From an uncultured Allosphingosinicella sp. (lineage in GTDB: Bacteria > Pseudomonadota > Alphaproteobacteria > Sphingomonadales > Sphingomonadaceae), in NCBI GenBank assembly GCA_934539295.1, contig CAKTCN010000026.1, positions 1 to 51,200 of the forward strand: DNA of 51,200 nt. Reading direction: 5' to 3'. Numbering within the stretch: the stretch's first letter is position 1; each line of letters opens with the position of its first letter. This document shows, one piece after another, positions 9,548 through 18,727 of this stretch. The translations under genes and the position numbers were made by a program. The notes under the pieces are model-generated. The model did no database searches. It was not told where the DNA came from and saw nothing but the letters and a program-made list of their open reading frames with translations.

Positions 9548-10522
9548 ATGAAGATTCGCGCCGCCAGGGCTGTCTCACGCGCTGAGACCATCGAGGACAT
9601 GGTCCGCCTGGAAGGCGGCCTGTTCCAGATGGGATCAGACTCTCACTACCCTGAAGAGGCACCGCGGCATCCCGTGCGCGTGGACGGCTTCTGGATCGAC
9701 CGCGCGCCCGTGACCAACCGCGCCTTTGCGGAGTTCGTGCGCAAGACCGGACACGTCACCACGGCCGAGATCGCGCCCGACCCGAAAGACTATCCAGGGG
9801 CGCTGCCGGAGATGTGCCGGCCAGGCTCCATGTTGTTCGTCCAGCCGCCGGGTCCGGTCAGTCTCTCTAATCACGCACTATGGTGGACCTTCAGCTTCGG
9901 CACCGACTGGCGCCACCCGCATGGGCCGGGCAGCTCGCTCGATGGACTGGACGACCATCCGGTCGTGCATGTGAGCTTCACCGACGCACTCGCCTACGCC
10001 GATTGGGCGGGCAAGCAGCTGCCGACCGAGGCGGAGTGGGAATATGCCGCCTGGGGCGGGCGCGACGAGTGCGAATTCGCCTGGGGTGATGCGCTGGAAC
10101 CCGAGGGCAAGCCGATGGCCAATGTCTGGCAGGGCCTGTTCCCCTGGCAGAATGAGATGAAGGACGGGTATCTTCGTACCTCGCCGGTTGGTGCCTTTCC
10201 GCGCAACGGCTTCGGCCTGCTCGACATGATCGGCAACGTCTGGGAGTGGACAACCGATTGGTACCGGGCCCGGCACCCGGATGCCGCGGCCAAGCCCTGC
10301 TGCATCCCCGCCAATCCACGCGGCGGCGCGCGCTCGGACAGCCACGCGCGCGGCGACCCCGCAGCGATTCCGCGCAAGGTGGTGAAGGGCGGATCGCATC
10401 TGTGCGCGCCCAATTACTGCCGGCGCTACCGCCCTGCCGCCCGGCACCCGCATGCCATAGACACCTCGACCTCCCATATCGGCTTTCGCTGCGTGCAGCG
10501 CTTGCCCCTCGGCGGATTGTGA
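9548..10522 (+). CDS. Formylglycine-generating enzyme (sulfatase maturase)
   Basis: About 324 residues of the FGE-sulfatase (SUMF1) family, the copper enzyme that oxidises the core cysteine of type I sulfatases to formylglycine. The two copper-binding cysteines are in place, C286 and C291 within GGSHLCAPNYCRRYRPAAR, the pattern that separates true FGE from other SUMF1-like proteins. Family blocks MVRLEGGLFQMGSD, LPTEAEWEYAA and GNVWEWTTDWY are all present. The start is uncertain: ATGs occur at 9515, 9548 and 9599; 9548 is used because an island motif ends at 9513. It lies between three sulfatases and would activate them all. The DUF1622 gene overlaps its stop by 4 bp. Confidence 0.93.
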   Translation: MKIRAARAVSRAETIEDMVRLEGGLFQMGSDSHYPEEAPRHPVRVDGFWIDRAPVTNRAFAEFVRKTGHVTTAEIAPDPKDYPGALPEMCRPGSMLFVQPPGPVSLSNHALWWTFSFGTDWRHPHGPGSSLDGLDDHPVVHVSFTDALAYADWAGKQLPTEAEWEYAAWGGRDECEFAWGDALEPEGKPMANVWQGLFPWQNEMKDGYLRTSPVGAFPRNGFGLLDMIGNVWEWTTDWYRARHPDAAAKPCCIPANPRGGARSDSHARGDPAAIPRKVVKGGSHLCAPNYCRRYRPAARHPHAIDTSTSHIGFRCVQRLPLGGL

Positions 10523-10872
10523 CGGAGGTCGTCTTCAAGGAGCTGGCCGGCGTCGTGGCCCTTGCGATCGAGGCGAGCGTGGTGCTGGTCATCGCGATCG
10601 GGACGGTGCAGGCACTCGCCCGCACAGCACTGCGCTCCTTTGACGGTGCAGCGGCAATGACGCGCCGCGCGATCTGGCTCGATTACGCGGTGTGGATCCT
10701 ACTGGCGCTCGAATTTGCCCTGGCGGCGGACATCATCCGCACCGCCATCGCGCCTAGCTGGGACGATATCGGCAAGCTGGCTGCGATCGCGGCGATCCGG
10801 ACGGCGCTCAACTTCTTTCTCGCCCGCGACATAGGTGATTATCGACGCGCAGAGAAAGGCACGCCGGACTGA
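10519..10872 (+). CDS. DUF1622 membrane protein
   Basis: 117-residue inner-membrane protein of the DUF1622 family with three hydrophobic spans: about residues 8-30, 52-75 and a shorter C-terminal one around the motif ADIIRTAIAPSWDDIGKLAA, the signature of this family. It starts with a GTG that overlaps the stop codon of the maturase gene (GTGA), so it is translationally coupled to it. The function of the family is unknown. A longer frame from 10246 exists but overlaps the maturase gene and is rejected. Confidence 0.82.
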   Translation: MTEVVFKELAGVVALAIEASVVLVIAIGTVQALARTALRSFDGAAAMTRRAIWLDYAVWILLALEFALAADIIRTAIAPSWDDIGKLAAIAAIRTALNFFLARDIGDYRRAEKGTPD

Positions 10873-10889
10873 ACCGGCGCGCCAGAGCC

Positions 10890-11120
10890 TCAGGGACTGT
10901 CCGGATCGTCATCATCGTCGAGAATGGCGATGAAGGCGATGAGCATGACCGCGCCCGCGACGGCGAGCAATATTGTGCTCCCGCCAAGCTGACTGTCCCC
11001 CTCGATGTTCGCCTCAGCTCTCACACTGGAAAGCGAAAGTGCCTGAGCAGGCGCAGCGGCCGCTGCGGTGGACGACAAGGCAAGGCTTGCCGCCAGCAGC
11101 ATGGATAATGGTCTTCGCAT
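10890..11120 (-). CDS. Small exported or membrane protein, unknown
   Basis: 76 residues: an N-terminal signal sequence (MRRPLSMLLAASLALSSTAAAAA), a short polar stretch, one membrane span (LLAVAGAVMLIAFIAIL) and an acidic tail DDDDDPDSP. ATG 11120 is preceded by AGGAG on the minus strand; the longer frame to 11222 has no such site. An island motif lies 54 bp upstream of this start. No family recognised. It is divergent from the DUF4136 operon and convergent with the DUF1622 gene. Confidence 0.6.
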   Translation of the reverse strand: MRRPLSMLLAASLALSSTAAAAAPAQALSLSSVRAEANIEGDSQLGGSTILLAVAGAVMLIAFIAILDDDDDPDSP

Positions 11121-11174
11121 ATTCGAGACTCCTCTTTTGGGAGGATCACAAGAGGCGCTTGGCTGCGCAATCGC

Positions 11175-11190
11175 TATCGGGGCGAACCCG
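11175..11190 (-). promoter_or_regulatory. Island motif copy 5
   Basis: Minus-strand cgggttcgccccgata, 54 bp before ATG 11120. Confidence 0.5.
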
Positions 11191-11248
11191 CAGACGCTTC
11201 GGGGCTGTCCTCTGCCCGGCAAGGGCGGGTTTTTGCCCGCGCCGCTTG

Positions 11249-11264
11249 CGTGTTTCTCCCGATG
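11249..11264 (+). promoter_or_regulatory. Island motif copy 6
   Basis: cgtgtttctcccgatg, 51 bp before ATG 11316. With copy 5 it forms a divergent pair in one intergenic region. A further inverted repeat, gcgggtttttgcccgc, lies at 11225-11240 between them. Confidence 0.5.
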
Positions 11265-11315
11265 GGAGCGGCAGGATGACCGTCACATTGTCGAACCCCG
11301 AGATGGAGGTCGACT

Positions 11316-11846
11316 ATGAAAGCGCGCATGCTTCTCTTGATCCTGATCGCCGGCACCTCTGCCTGCACCACGACGCCCAATGTTCATACCGATGCCGATC
11401 CGGCAGCGAACTTCGCCGGCTACCGAACCTACAACTGGGTCTACACACAAGTGCCCCAGGGCATGAATCCCCTGATGTATGAGCGCGTTCGTGCCGCCAT
11501 CGACCGGTCGCTCGCCGCCCGCTCCTACACCCAGGGCAATCCTGGCGATTTCGCGATCGCCTTCACGCTCGGCGCGCGCGATCGGGTCGAGGTGACGGAC
11601 TTCGGACCCTACGGTCCAGGCTTCCGGCCCTATGGTTGGGGTGGCTGGGGTGCCTACCGCAACGTCGATGTGCGCAACGTCACCGACGGGACGCTGGCGA
11701 TCGACATCTACGACGTGGCGACCAAGAAGCCGGTCTGGCACGGGGTGGCGACGCAAGAGGTTAGCTCCAGCGACCTCGACAGCGCGAAAATTCAGGCGGC
11801 TGTCGACGCAGTCATCGCCAAGTTCCCGCCGCAGCCGGGTTCCTGA
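11316..11846 (+). CDS. DUF4136 lipoprotein
   Basis: 176-residue predicted lipoprotein (lipobox-like GTSAC with the cysteine at residue 17) with a DUF4136 domain: the FAGYRTYNWVY opening, the DFAIAFTLGARDRVEV strand, a Gly/Tyr/Trp-rich loop and the GTLAIDIYDVATKKPVWHG strand. DUF4136 proteins are envelope proteins of unknown function. First gene of a three-gene operon: the EF-hand gene begins 2 bp after its stop and a DUF3313 gene follows. An AUG-proximal GATGGAGG serves as ribosome site. Confidence 0.85.
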   Translation: MKARMLLLILIAGTSACTTTPNVHTDADPAANFAGYRTYNWVYTQVPQGMNPLMYERVRAAIDRSLAARSYTQGNPGDFAIAFTLGARDRVEVTDFGPYGPGFRPYGWGGWGAYRNVDVRNVTDGTLAIDIYDVATKKPVWHGVATQEVSSSDLDSAKIQAAVDAVIAKFPPQPGS

Positions 11847-11848
11847 TC

Positions 11849-12226
11849 ATGCCGGCACTCACCAGCCTGCTGATCGGCCTCGCCGCCATGCAGGCGTTCG
11901 AGCGCATGGACGCGACGGGCGACGGCCGGATCAGCCGGACGGAGTTCATCGACGGGCGAGCCGCCGCCTTCGCACGTGCTGATCGCAACTCGGACGGCAT
12001 GCTCAATCAGGGCGATTTCCCCCGAGCGGCCGGCTCGCCACGCATGTCGCAGGAGCTTTCTCGACTAATCGCCGGCGCCGACCTCAACAAGGATGGCAGC
12101 ATCACACGGCTTGAGCTCGGCGTGGCAGGAACACCCCTGTTCGACCGGGCTGACCGCAATGGCGACGGGTATCTGAGCCGAGCCGAGGCCCGGGCGCTGA
12201 ACGGCAGGCCGATTCAAAGCAAATGA
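11849..12226 (+). CDS. EF-hand calcium-binding protein
   Basis: 125 residues with four EF-hand loops: DATGDGRISRTE (21-32), DRNSDGMLNQGD (45-56), DLNKDGSITRLE (78-89) and DRNGDGYLSRAE (102-113). Loops 1, 3 and 4 end with the canonical Glu; loop 2 ends with Asp and may bind more weakly. The N-terminus (PALTSLLIGLAAMQAF) is hydrophobic and may act as a short signal or anchor, but no clear cleavage site is seen. It starts 2 bp after the DUF4136 gene. Calcium binding is a family-level inference; the role in this operon is unknown. Confidence 0.82.
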   Translation: MPALTSLLIGLAAMQAFERMDATGDGRISRTEFIDGRAAAFARADRNSDGMLNQGDFPRAAGSPRMSQELSRLIAGADLNKDGSITRLELGVAGTPLFDRADRNGDGYLSRAEARALNGRPIQSK

Positions 12227-12240
12227 GAGGAGCGAACATC

Positions 12241-12933
12241 ATGAAGAGAAGCATCAACACCGCCGCCATCGCCGCTCTCCTCGGCCTCGCGGCACCTTCG
12301 ACCGCTGCAAAAGCGCCGGATACCTGGGACGGCCTGCTGCGCGTCAAGGCCAAGAAGGTGGAGAATGTATACCTGCTGCCGAACGCCGACTTTCGCGGCT
12401 ACACCAAGGTGATGCTGGAACCCACTCAGGTGGCGTTCCGCAAGAACTGGCAGCGGGATATTAACAGGGGCACCGGGGGCTTCGATCGCCACGTCAGCGA
12501 CGCGGATGCCCGGCGGATCCTTGACGAGGCGACGGCGGGGTTCATTGGTGACTTCCACAAGGCATTCACTGACGCGGGTTACCAGATCGTCACCGCGCCC
12601 GGGCCGGACGTGCTGCGGATATCGACCGCGGTGATCAATCTTGCCGTCGATGCGCCGGATACGATGTCCGCGACCGTCACCCGCACCTACACGCCGGAAG
12701 CGGGCGAAGCCACGCTCGTCGTCGAAGCCGAGGATTCCGTGACAGGCCAGATCCTCGGCCGAGCGGTGGACGAGCGGGTGATCGGCGATGCGGCGCCTTA
12801 CCTTCGCAACCGCGCCAGCAATCGCGGCGATTTCGAGCGGATGTTTCGGCACTGGGCGAAGCTCAGCGCCGAAGGCCTGGGCGAACTCAAGTCCTTGTCT
12901 CCCATCGACACCGAAGGCCAACTCCGCCGCTGA
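12241..12933 (+). CDS. DUF3313 family exported protein
   Basis: About 230 residues with a signal peptide (cleavage near AAPSTAAKA) followed by a DUF3313 domain (GLLRVKAKKVENVYLLPNAD, FRGYTKVMLEP, and the WAKLSAEGLGEL end). Proteins of this family are periplasmic or lipoproteins of unknown function; this copy has no lipobox cysteine. ATG 12241 has GAGAGGA upstream; an in-frame ATG at 12223 overlaps the EF-hand gene by 4 bp and would place that site inside the frame. Last gene of the 11316-12933 operon. Confidence 0.78.
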   Translation: MKRSINTAAIAALLGLAAPSTAAKAPDTWDGLLRVKAKKVENVYLLPNADFRGYTKVMLEPTQVAFRKNWQRDINRGTGGFDRHVSDADARRILDEATAGFIGDFHKAFTDAGYQIVTAPGPDVLRISTAVINLAVDAPDTMSATVTRTYTPEAGEATLVVEAEDSVTGQILGRAVDERVIGDAAPYLRNRASNRGDFERMFRHWAKLSAEGLGELKSLSPIDTEGQLRR

Positions 12934-12940
12934 AGCCGAC

Positions 12941-12978
12941 AAAAAGGAGGCGCGGCAAGGACCGGATCCTGCCGCGCC
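12941..12978 (-). terminator. Intrinsic terminator for the acid phosphatase gene
   Basis: Read on the minus strand: stem ggcgcggca / tgccgcgcc with a 12-base loop, followed by ctccttttt. It lies about 120 bp beyond the stop of the minus-strand gene at 13101. The stem could also serve the plus-strand operon ending at 12933, but no T run follows in that direction. Confidence 0.6.
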
Positions 12979-13100
12979 AGGGTGCCGAGCGAGTTGGGGG
13001 GCCTCGGCTGTTTGCACCGTCACCTTGCGATGCTACTTTATCGTACTGCGACCTGGGTCGTTCCAGGATCCGGCCACAGCACGAAACTTCACCTCCCCAA

Positions 13101-13934
13101 TCAATCCATCTTCAGGGACGCAGCCTCAGCAGCGCAATCAGCCTCAAGCGGCGCTGTGGCGGCATTTCGCAGCTCGATCCGGGCCGCCTCCATATCTTGT
13201 CGGAATTCTGGGTCCGCGTGCAGGCGGGCGATGGCCGTGGAGGCGACCAGTCGGCCGGCATCAATGTCGCTCTGCCAATGCGCATCGCAAACAAGCCGGC
13301 TTTGGCCAAAGTCGCGGCCTCGGGCGAGGATCGCATCGACGCGCTGCGGGCGGAGCTCCGAGAGGATCAAGGCCCACCCCCATCCAATCGCGCTATGACC
13401 GGACGGATAGGAGCCGTCGGTGCGCAGCAGCGCTTCATCGGCCGGCGCGCATGTCGCCTGCTGATGGATCACGAACGGGCGGGTGCGCCGGTAATGATCC
13501 TTGGCCTTATAGGTCGAAAGACCAACATCGATCATGAGCTTGCTCAATAGCGCGAACGTCTGCGGTGTCGCCTGCTTGCTTATCGATCGCCCGGCCGCGC
13601 AGGAGAAGTCGGCTGCCAGGCTATCGGGCTCCAGCACCGCATCGGATGCGGCACGTCTCCAACGCTCGCTATTGGATCGTAGAGCTTGCACGGCGCCTCT
13701 CGCCTCCTCGTCGCGCGCAAAGGCCTGCGAACCGGGCACCGGCGGAGGCGGCAAAAGGGCGAGACTGTCAGGAAGCTCTGCGCGCGGAATATATCCGGAA
13801 GGCAGGTGGGCGACTTGGGCATCAATCGTCTCGACCTGTGCCTGCGGAGCAGTTTCGGCGGCCTCAAGCGAGGCGGCCGAGCTTGCCGCAGCCGACAAGA
13901 AAAATGTCAGGCGAAGGTAGCTTGAGAGTGCCAT
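13101..13934 (-). CDS. PAP2-family (class A-like) acid phosphatase
   Basis: 277-residue exported phosphatase with a signal peptide of about 25 residues. The full three-part PAP2 signature is present: K-x6-RP as KDHYRRTRP (K145 to P153), PSGH at 177-180 and SR-x5-H-x3-D as SRLVCDAHWQSD (R213, H219, D223). This matches periplasmic non-specific acid phosphatases of the PhoN class, which release phosphate from organic monoesters. It stands alone on the minus strand with an intrinsic terminator downstream. A weak island motif copy lies 71 bp upstream, overlapping the end of the UrcA gene. Confidence 0.9.
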   Translation of the reverse strand: MALSSYLRLTFFLSAAASSAASLEAAETAPQAQVETIDAQVAHLPSGYIPRAELPDSLALLPPPPVPGSQAFARDEEARGAVQALRSNSERWRRAASDAVLEPDSLAADFSCAAGRSISKQATPQTFALLSKLMIDVGLSTYKAKDHYRRTRPFVIHQQATCAPADEALLRTDGSYPSGHSAIGWGWALILSELRPQRVDAILARGRDFGQSRLVCDAHWQSDIDAGRLVASTAIARLHADPEFRQDMEAARIELRNAATAPLEADCAAEAASLKMD

Positions 13935-14004
13935 TTCAACCTCCTGCCTTCCGGTCTTGGCGTCGCGCCCGGTTGGGGGTGAGCGATGGACGCGGCGCCA
14001 AGCT

Positions 14005-14370
14005 CTATCGCGACTTCCCCATCTCCCTGGCGCGCGCCATTGCGGCCCGGGTGGCGCTCTCCTCGCAGTCCGCTTCGTCGTCGATGACAGGGTAGTGCTG
14101 ATCGAGCCATTCGCAGCTCTTCTTCGCGGCCGCCCGGATGCGCGGCTGCAGCGCCGTCAGACCCGCGTCCGTCGAGATGTCGAGGCCGGCGGTGCTGACT
14201 CTGGTCGAGTGTGAAACCGTCTCGATCGGGGTGCCCGAGGACGTGCGCTGACCATGTCGCGGCGCCGTCACCACAATCTCGTTCGAGCTGTCCTGGGCCG
14301 CGACCAGCACGGAGGGGACGGCAACCAGTGATGCACAGATGCTGACCTTCATAACACGCAAGCAGAACAT
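14005..14370 (-). CDS. UrcA family protein
   Basis: 121-residue exported protein of the UrcA family, small proteins typical of sphingomonads and caulobacters with no known activity. The signal peptide is followed by EIVVTAPR, a phrase common at the mature start of these proteins, and then the UrcA region with STAGLDISTDAGLTALQPRI and two cysteines (KKSCEWL, EADCEES). ATG 14370 is preceded by AGGAG at a good distance; the frame continues upstream to 14469 over the end of the sulfatase gene, which is disfavoured. It is 52 bp downstream of the sulfatase and may be co-transcribed with it. Confidence 0.78.
   Translation of the reverse strand: MFCLRVMKVSICASLVAVPSVLVAAQDSSNEIVVTAPRHGQRTSSGTPIETVSHSTRVSTAGLDISTDAGLTALQPRIRAAAKKSCEWLDQHYPVIDDEADCEESATRAAMARAREMGKSR
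14006..14021 (-). promoter_or_regulatory. Weak island motif copy 7
   Basis: Minus-strand tggggaagtcgcgata, a poorer match, 71 bp before ATG 13934 and inside the 3' end of the UrcA gene. Could be chance. Confidence 0.25.
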
Positions 14371-14422
14371 GGCTATTCTCCTTTCCGTCACGTCGAGAGA
14401 GAGAAAAGTGGGTCTGCTGGGG

Positions 14423-15955
<1,533 letters not shown>

Positions 15956-16006
15956 GTGCTGGTTCCCTTCGTTGAGCCCGTTAGACGCCGATCATTCTCG
16001 TCACTG

Positions 16007-16022
16007 CATCCGGTTGATCCCC
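16007..16022 (-). promoter_or_regulatory. Island motif copy 8
   Basis: Minus-strand ggggatcaaccggatg, 51 bp before ATG 15955 of the third sulfatase. Confidence 0.48.
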
Positions 16023-16074
16023 AGTCCGGCCTCGGAATTTCCCTGAAACCCACCCCGACAAACTTCGGGAAGGC

Positions 16075-16105
16075 CAAGAAAAAGCCCCGGCGCAAGCACC
16101 GGGGC
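16075..16105 (-). terminator. Intrinsic terminator after the Pro/Gly-rich gene
   Basis: On the minus strand a gccccgg / ccggggc stem with an 8-base loop runs straight into tttttctt, 25 bp after the stop codon of the gene at 16130. A textbook Rho-independent terminator that closes the 18674-16130 operon. Confidence 0.8.
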
Positions 16106-16129
16106 CAGTACGGTTCGCAGGATGGGGGA

Positions 16130-16870
16130 TCAGCGAACCGGAGCTACGACAACATATTGGATGGCCGTCCCCACATATTGGGGCTTGTACCAGATCGAGC
16201 CGCACTGCTCGTAAGTGATGCCATTGCGCAGGATCGCTACGCATCCGGACGGCAGGGCAGTGACCACCGTGCCGATCGCCACCGGCTGACTTGATGCCGC
16301 TGCCGCTCCCACGGCCGTTCCGACCACTGCGCCGGTCACCAGGCCAAAGGCGAAGTCGTCGTCCCAATCATCCCATCCCCAATAGGGTCCCCATCCCCAC
16401 GCCGGAGGTGGGGGCGGAGGCGGAGGAGGTGGCGGGCCGGGGTGCGGACCAGGGCCAGGGCCCGGTGGATGAGGACCCGGCGCCGGCCCGGGTCCCGGGC
16501 CCGGTGGATGAGGACCCGGCGCCGGTCCCGGACCGGGCCCCGGTCCAGGCCCAGGAGGACGCGGATTCGGCGACGGAGACGGACCGGGGCCGGGGCGAGG
16601 TCCCGGTTGAGGGCCCGGTCCTGCTGCCGGCCCGCGGCTCGCACGGTCCCAGCCGAGGTCGGCATGGTTGTTGATATGCGCCGCTCCCCCGGCCGGCCGA
16701 TCCATGTTTGGCGCATGGGCTCCACCACCCCGGATGCCGCCCCCATGCGCGCCAAAGCTCGGGTTTATGCCAAGTCTTGCTCCGCGCGCCTGAGCATCTG
16801 CTGACGCAAGGCTCGCCGCCCCGAACATGAGGGCTGTCGCAAACAGGACGTATCTGCTGGCCTGTCTCAT
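16130..16870 (-). CDS. Exported Pro/Gly-rich protein with YxxCGxxW end domain
   Basis: 246 residues: signal peptide, a Gly/His-rich stretch, a 75-residue low-complexity region of PGPG and poly-Pro (including two 13-residue repeats beginning PGPHPPGPGPGP and a run of 12 prolines), a Trp-rich WGWGPYWGWDDWDDD segment, a glycine/alanine hydrophobic span and a conserved C-terminal domain, LPSGC...YEQCGSIWYKPQYVGT...QYVVV. The C-terminal domain is clearly paralogous to that of the gene at 23469. ATG 16870 overlaps the stop of the DUF2092 gene by 4 bp. The function is unknown; a cell-surface location is inferred. Confidence 0.72.
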   Translation of the reverse strand: MRQASRYVLFATALMFGAASLASADAQARGARLGINPSFGAHGGGIRGGGAHAPNMDRPAGGAAHINNHADLGWDRASRGPAAGPGPQPGPRPGPGPSPSPNPRPPGPGPGPGPGPAPGPHPPGPGPGPAPGPHPPGPGPGPHPGPPPPPPPPPPPAWGWGPYWGWDDWDDDFAFGLVTGAVVGTAVGAAAASSQPVAIGTVVTALPSGCVAILRNGITYEQCGSIWYKPQYVGTAIQYVVVAPVR

Positions 16871-17628
16871 TGGGCGCCCTCCAGTTCCAGTTCGACGATC
16901 TCGATCCGCTGCGTGGCCTCATTGGGCGTGAATACGAAACGCTCGTTTGTCAGTGGAACGTTCGGATTCCACTGGAGGAGCGCAGAGAAGGTGGGCCGCT
17001 GCGGATCTACGCGGTCGGTGATGACGACCTTTCGGGGCAGCGGTCGCTCGCCCCTCTCGATCCATATCTGCCAGTCGACCTGCGGTTGTCTGAAGATGTA
17101 ATGGTCGGTGTCAGCGCCCGCCACGCGAGCATAGCCGAGATAGCTGCCGCTCGTGACGTCAAGCGCTGGTGCATCCGCTACTGCCCACAGGAACAAGTCA
17201 GGCAGCGGGAAAACGATGCCGTAATCCTCCGCCGCACGCGTAAGGATGCTTCCAACGCTGCCGCTGGCCGGAATGCTCGCATAGTAGCCGGACGGAGGTG
17301 CCAACACCGTGAGCGTCTTTCCGTCATAATAAAGACGACGCGACTGCCGGTCCGATCGCCATTCGGCGAGAAGCTTGTCGGGCGCGCGATATTCATAACG
17401 GACGCGGCTGGCGAGATCGACATTGACGTCTCCCTCCATCGCCTCCTCGATCGTCGACTCCGCGCGAACCTCGAACGAGCCGAGCGTTCGCAGGTAGGCG
17501 CGCATCCGCTCGATTGCACTCCGCGCCTGGGGATCAATGCCCTGCGGTGCTGCCGGCTGCGTCAGCGCGGGCGCACCGGTCAGGGCGGCAGTCGCCAGCA
17601 GAATGGAGGACAATGCTCGCAAGATCAT
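16867..17628 (-). CDS. DUF2092 exported protein, copy 1
   Basis: 253 residues with a signal peptide (near PALTQPAAPQG) and a DUF2092 domain, a periplasmic half-barrel fold related in pattern to LolA-like lipoprotein carriers. Typical strands are seen: VRYEYRAPDKLLAEWRSDRQ, RLYYDGKTLTVLAPPSGYYAS and DHYIFRQPQVDWQIWIERGE. ATG 17628 has GAGGTGA upstream; an in-frame ATG at 17664 overlaps the preceding gene. It overlaps the Pro/Gly-rich gene by 4 bp. The same two-gene module recurs at 22696-23966. Confidence 0.8.
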   Translation of the reverse strand: MILRALSSILLATAALTGAPALTQPAAPQGIDPQARSAIERMRAYLRTLGSFEVRAESTIEEAMEGDVNVDLASRVRYEYRAPDKLLAEWRSDRQSRRLYYDGKTLTVLAPPSGYYASIPASGSVGSILTRAAEDYGIVFPLPDLFLWAVADAPALDVTSGSYLGYARVAGADTDHYIFRQPQVDWQIWIERGERPLPRKVVITDRVDPQRPTFSALLQWNPNVPLTNERFVFTPNEATQRIEIVELELEGAQ

Positions 17629-17660
17629 GGCTTCACCTCTTCTTTGCTCGGGATTGCAGC

Positions 17661-18674
17661 TCATGCGCCCTGTCCGGCCGGCATCTTCATCGATAGTGGC
17701 AGCGTCAGCGAGAAGAATGCGGCCGTGCCGTCCATGCGCCGTTCGACGTCGAATTCGTCGAAGATCCGGAAGCGCGCAGTCACGGGCGTCTTGCCCAACC
17801 TGAAATTATAAGCGGCCGTGACGCCGAGTGCGGACACGCGTCCCTTATTGGGGCCGAGCACGGCACCATCGCCGCTGTCGCCGCTAATCTGATCATAATA
17901 ATAGAATTGGGCGCCGGCGGAGAAAGCAGGAGAGAATATCTTCTCTATTGCCGCCTCGAAGTGAAGCTCATCTCCCGTCTCGTAATTAGTATAGTCATTC
18001 TCACCATTGAACGTGACCCCGACCTTGCCGGATACGTCCCAACCCAGCTGTGCATCATGCCAACTGGCGGCGAACGACGTATCGACGGCCCAGCGGTGAA
18101 AGGAAAGGTTGGCGAGTTCGTCTTCCCGATAATGGCCGATCGGAATGTTGACCATCGCGCCAGCCTGGACATGCCAATTGCCGCCAACATCCCAGCTGAT
18201 TGCCGCATTGAGAACCGGGTCCGCGACTATCACCGCATCGTCATCGGCCGATACGGAGACCTGGTTGCCGCCAGGTCCCGTGAGTACCGCGCCCGCCTCT
18301 GCCTTCGTGTAACCGATCGGCAGCGCTGCGCCGAGCGCGAGCGTTCCCCCTATGAAGTCCGTGGATGGCACCCATAGAAGGGTCGCGAAGTCGGCGAGCA
18401 CCTGCCCTTCCAAGCCAAGGACGACATCGCCGCCGACCACCAGCTCACGCTCCGCCCCGGCTTCACCGGAGTAATAATAGACGGTGTTGTCGAAGAACAC
18501 GCCCTCTACCGGTGGAAGGATCGCCGCCTCAGGTCCGCCCGAGCCGAGCAGGTAAAAGCTGGCACCGTTTTCGGACGCATGTGTCGGGCTGCTCACCGTG
18601 CAAGCACATCCTGCCAAGGCGGCCGCCCAGAAAGCGCGCTTGCCGAACAATACTTCGCTGACTCGTACCGACAT
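17661..18674 (-). CDS. Outer-membrane transporter, MetA-pathway (SphA-like) family
   Basis: 337-residue outer-membrane protein of the family annotated as protein of the meta-pathway of phenol degradation (COG4313). Features: signal peptide ending near THASENG, the family opening GASFYLLGSGGPEAAILPP, a poly-Tyr VYYYSG strand, and many beta strands with NIPIGHYREDELANL and NGENDYTNYETGDELH loops. These proteins are thought to be outer-membrane channels for hydrophobic compounds; the substrate here is unknown. First gene of an operon with the DUF2092 and Pro/Gly-rich genes. An island motif lies 55 bp upstream. Confidence 0.8.
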   Translation of the reverse strand: MSVRVSEVLFGKRAFWAAALAGCACTVSSPTHASENGASFYLLGSGGPEAAILPPVEGVFFDNTVYYYSGEAGAERELVVGGDVVLGLEGQVLADFATLLWVPSTDFIGGTLALGAALPIGYTKAEAGAVLTGPGGNQVSVSADDDAVIVADPVLNAAISWDVGGNWHVQAGAMVNIPIGHYREDELANLSFHRWAVDTSFAASWHDAQLGWDVSGKVGVTFNGENDYTNYETGDELHFEAAIEKIFSPAFSAGAQFYYYDQISGDSGDGAVLGPNKGRVSALGVTAAYNFRLGKTPVTARFRIFDEFDVERRMDGTAAFFSLTLPLSMKMPAGQGA

Positions 18675-18727
18675 GTGAGACTCCCTCCTTTACTCTCGGG
18701 AGACGCTACGGCCTCGAAGGGATGATC

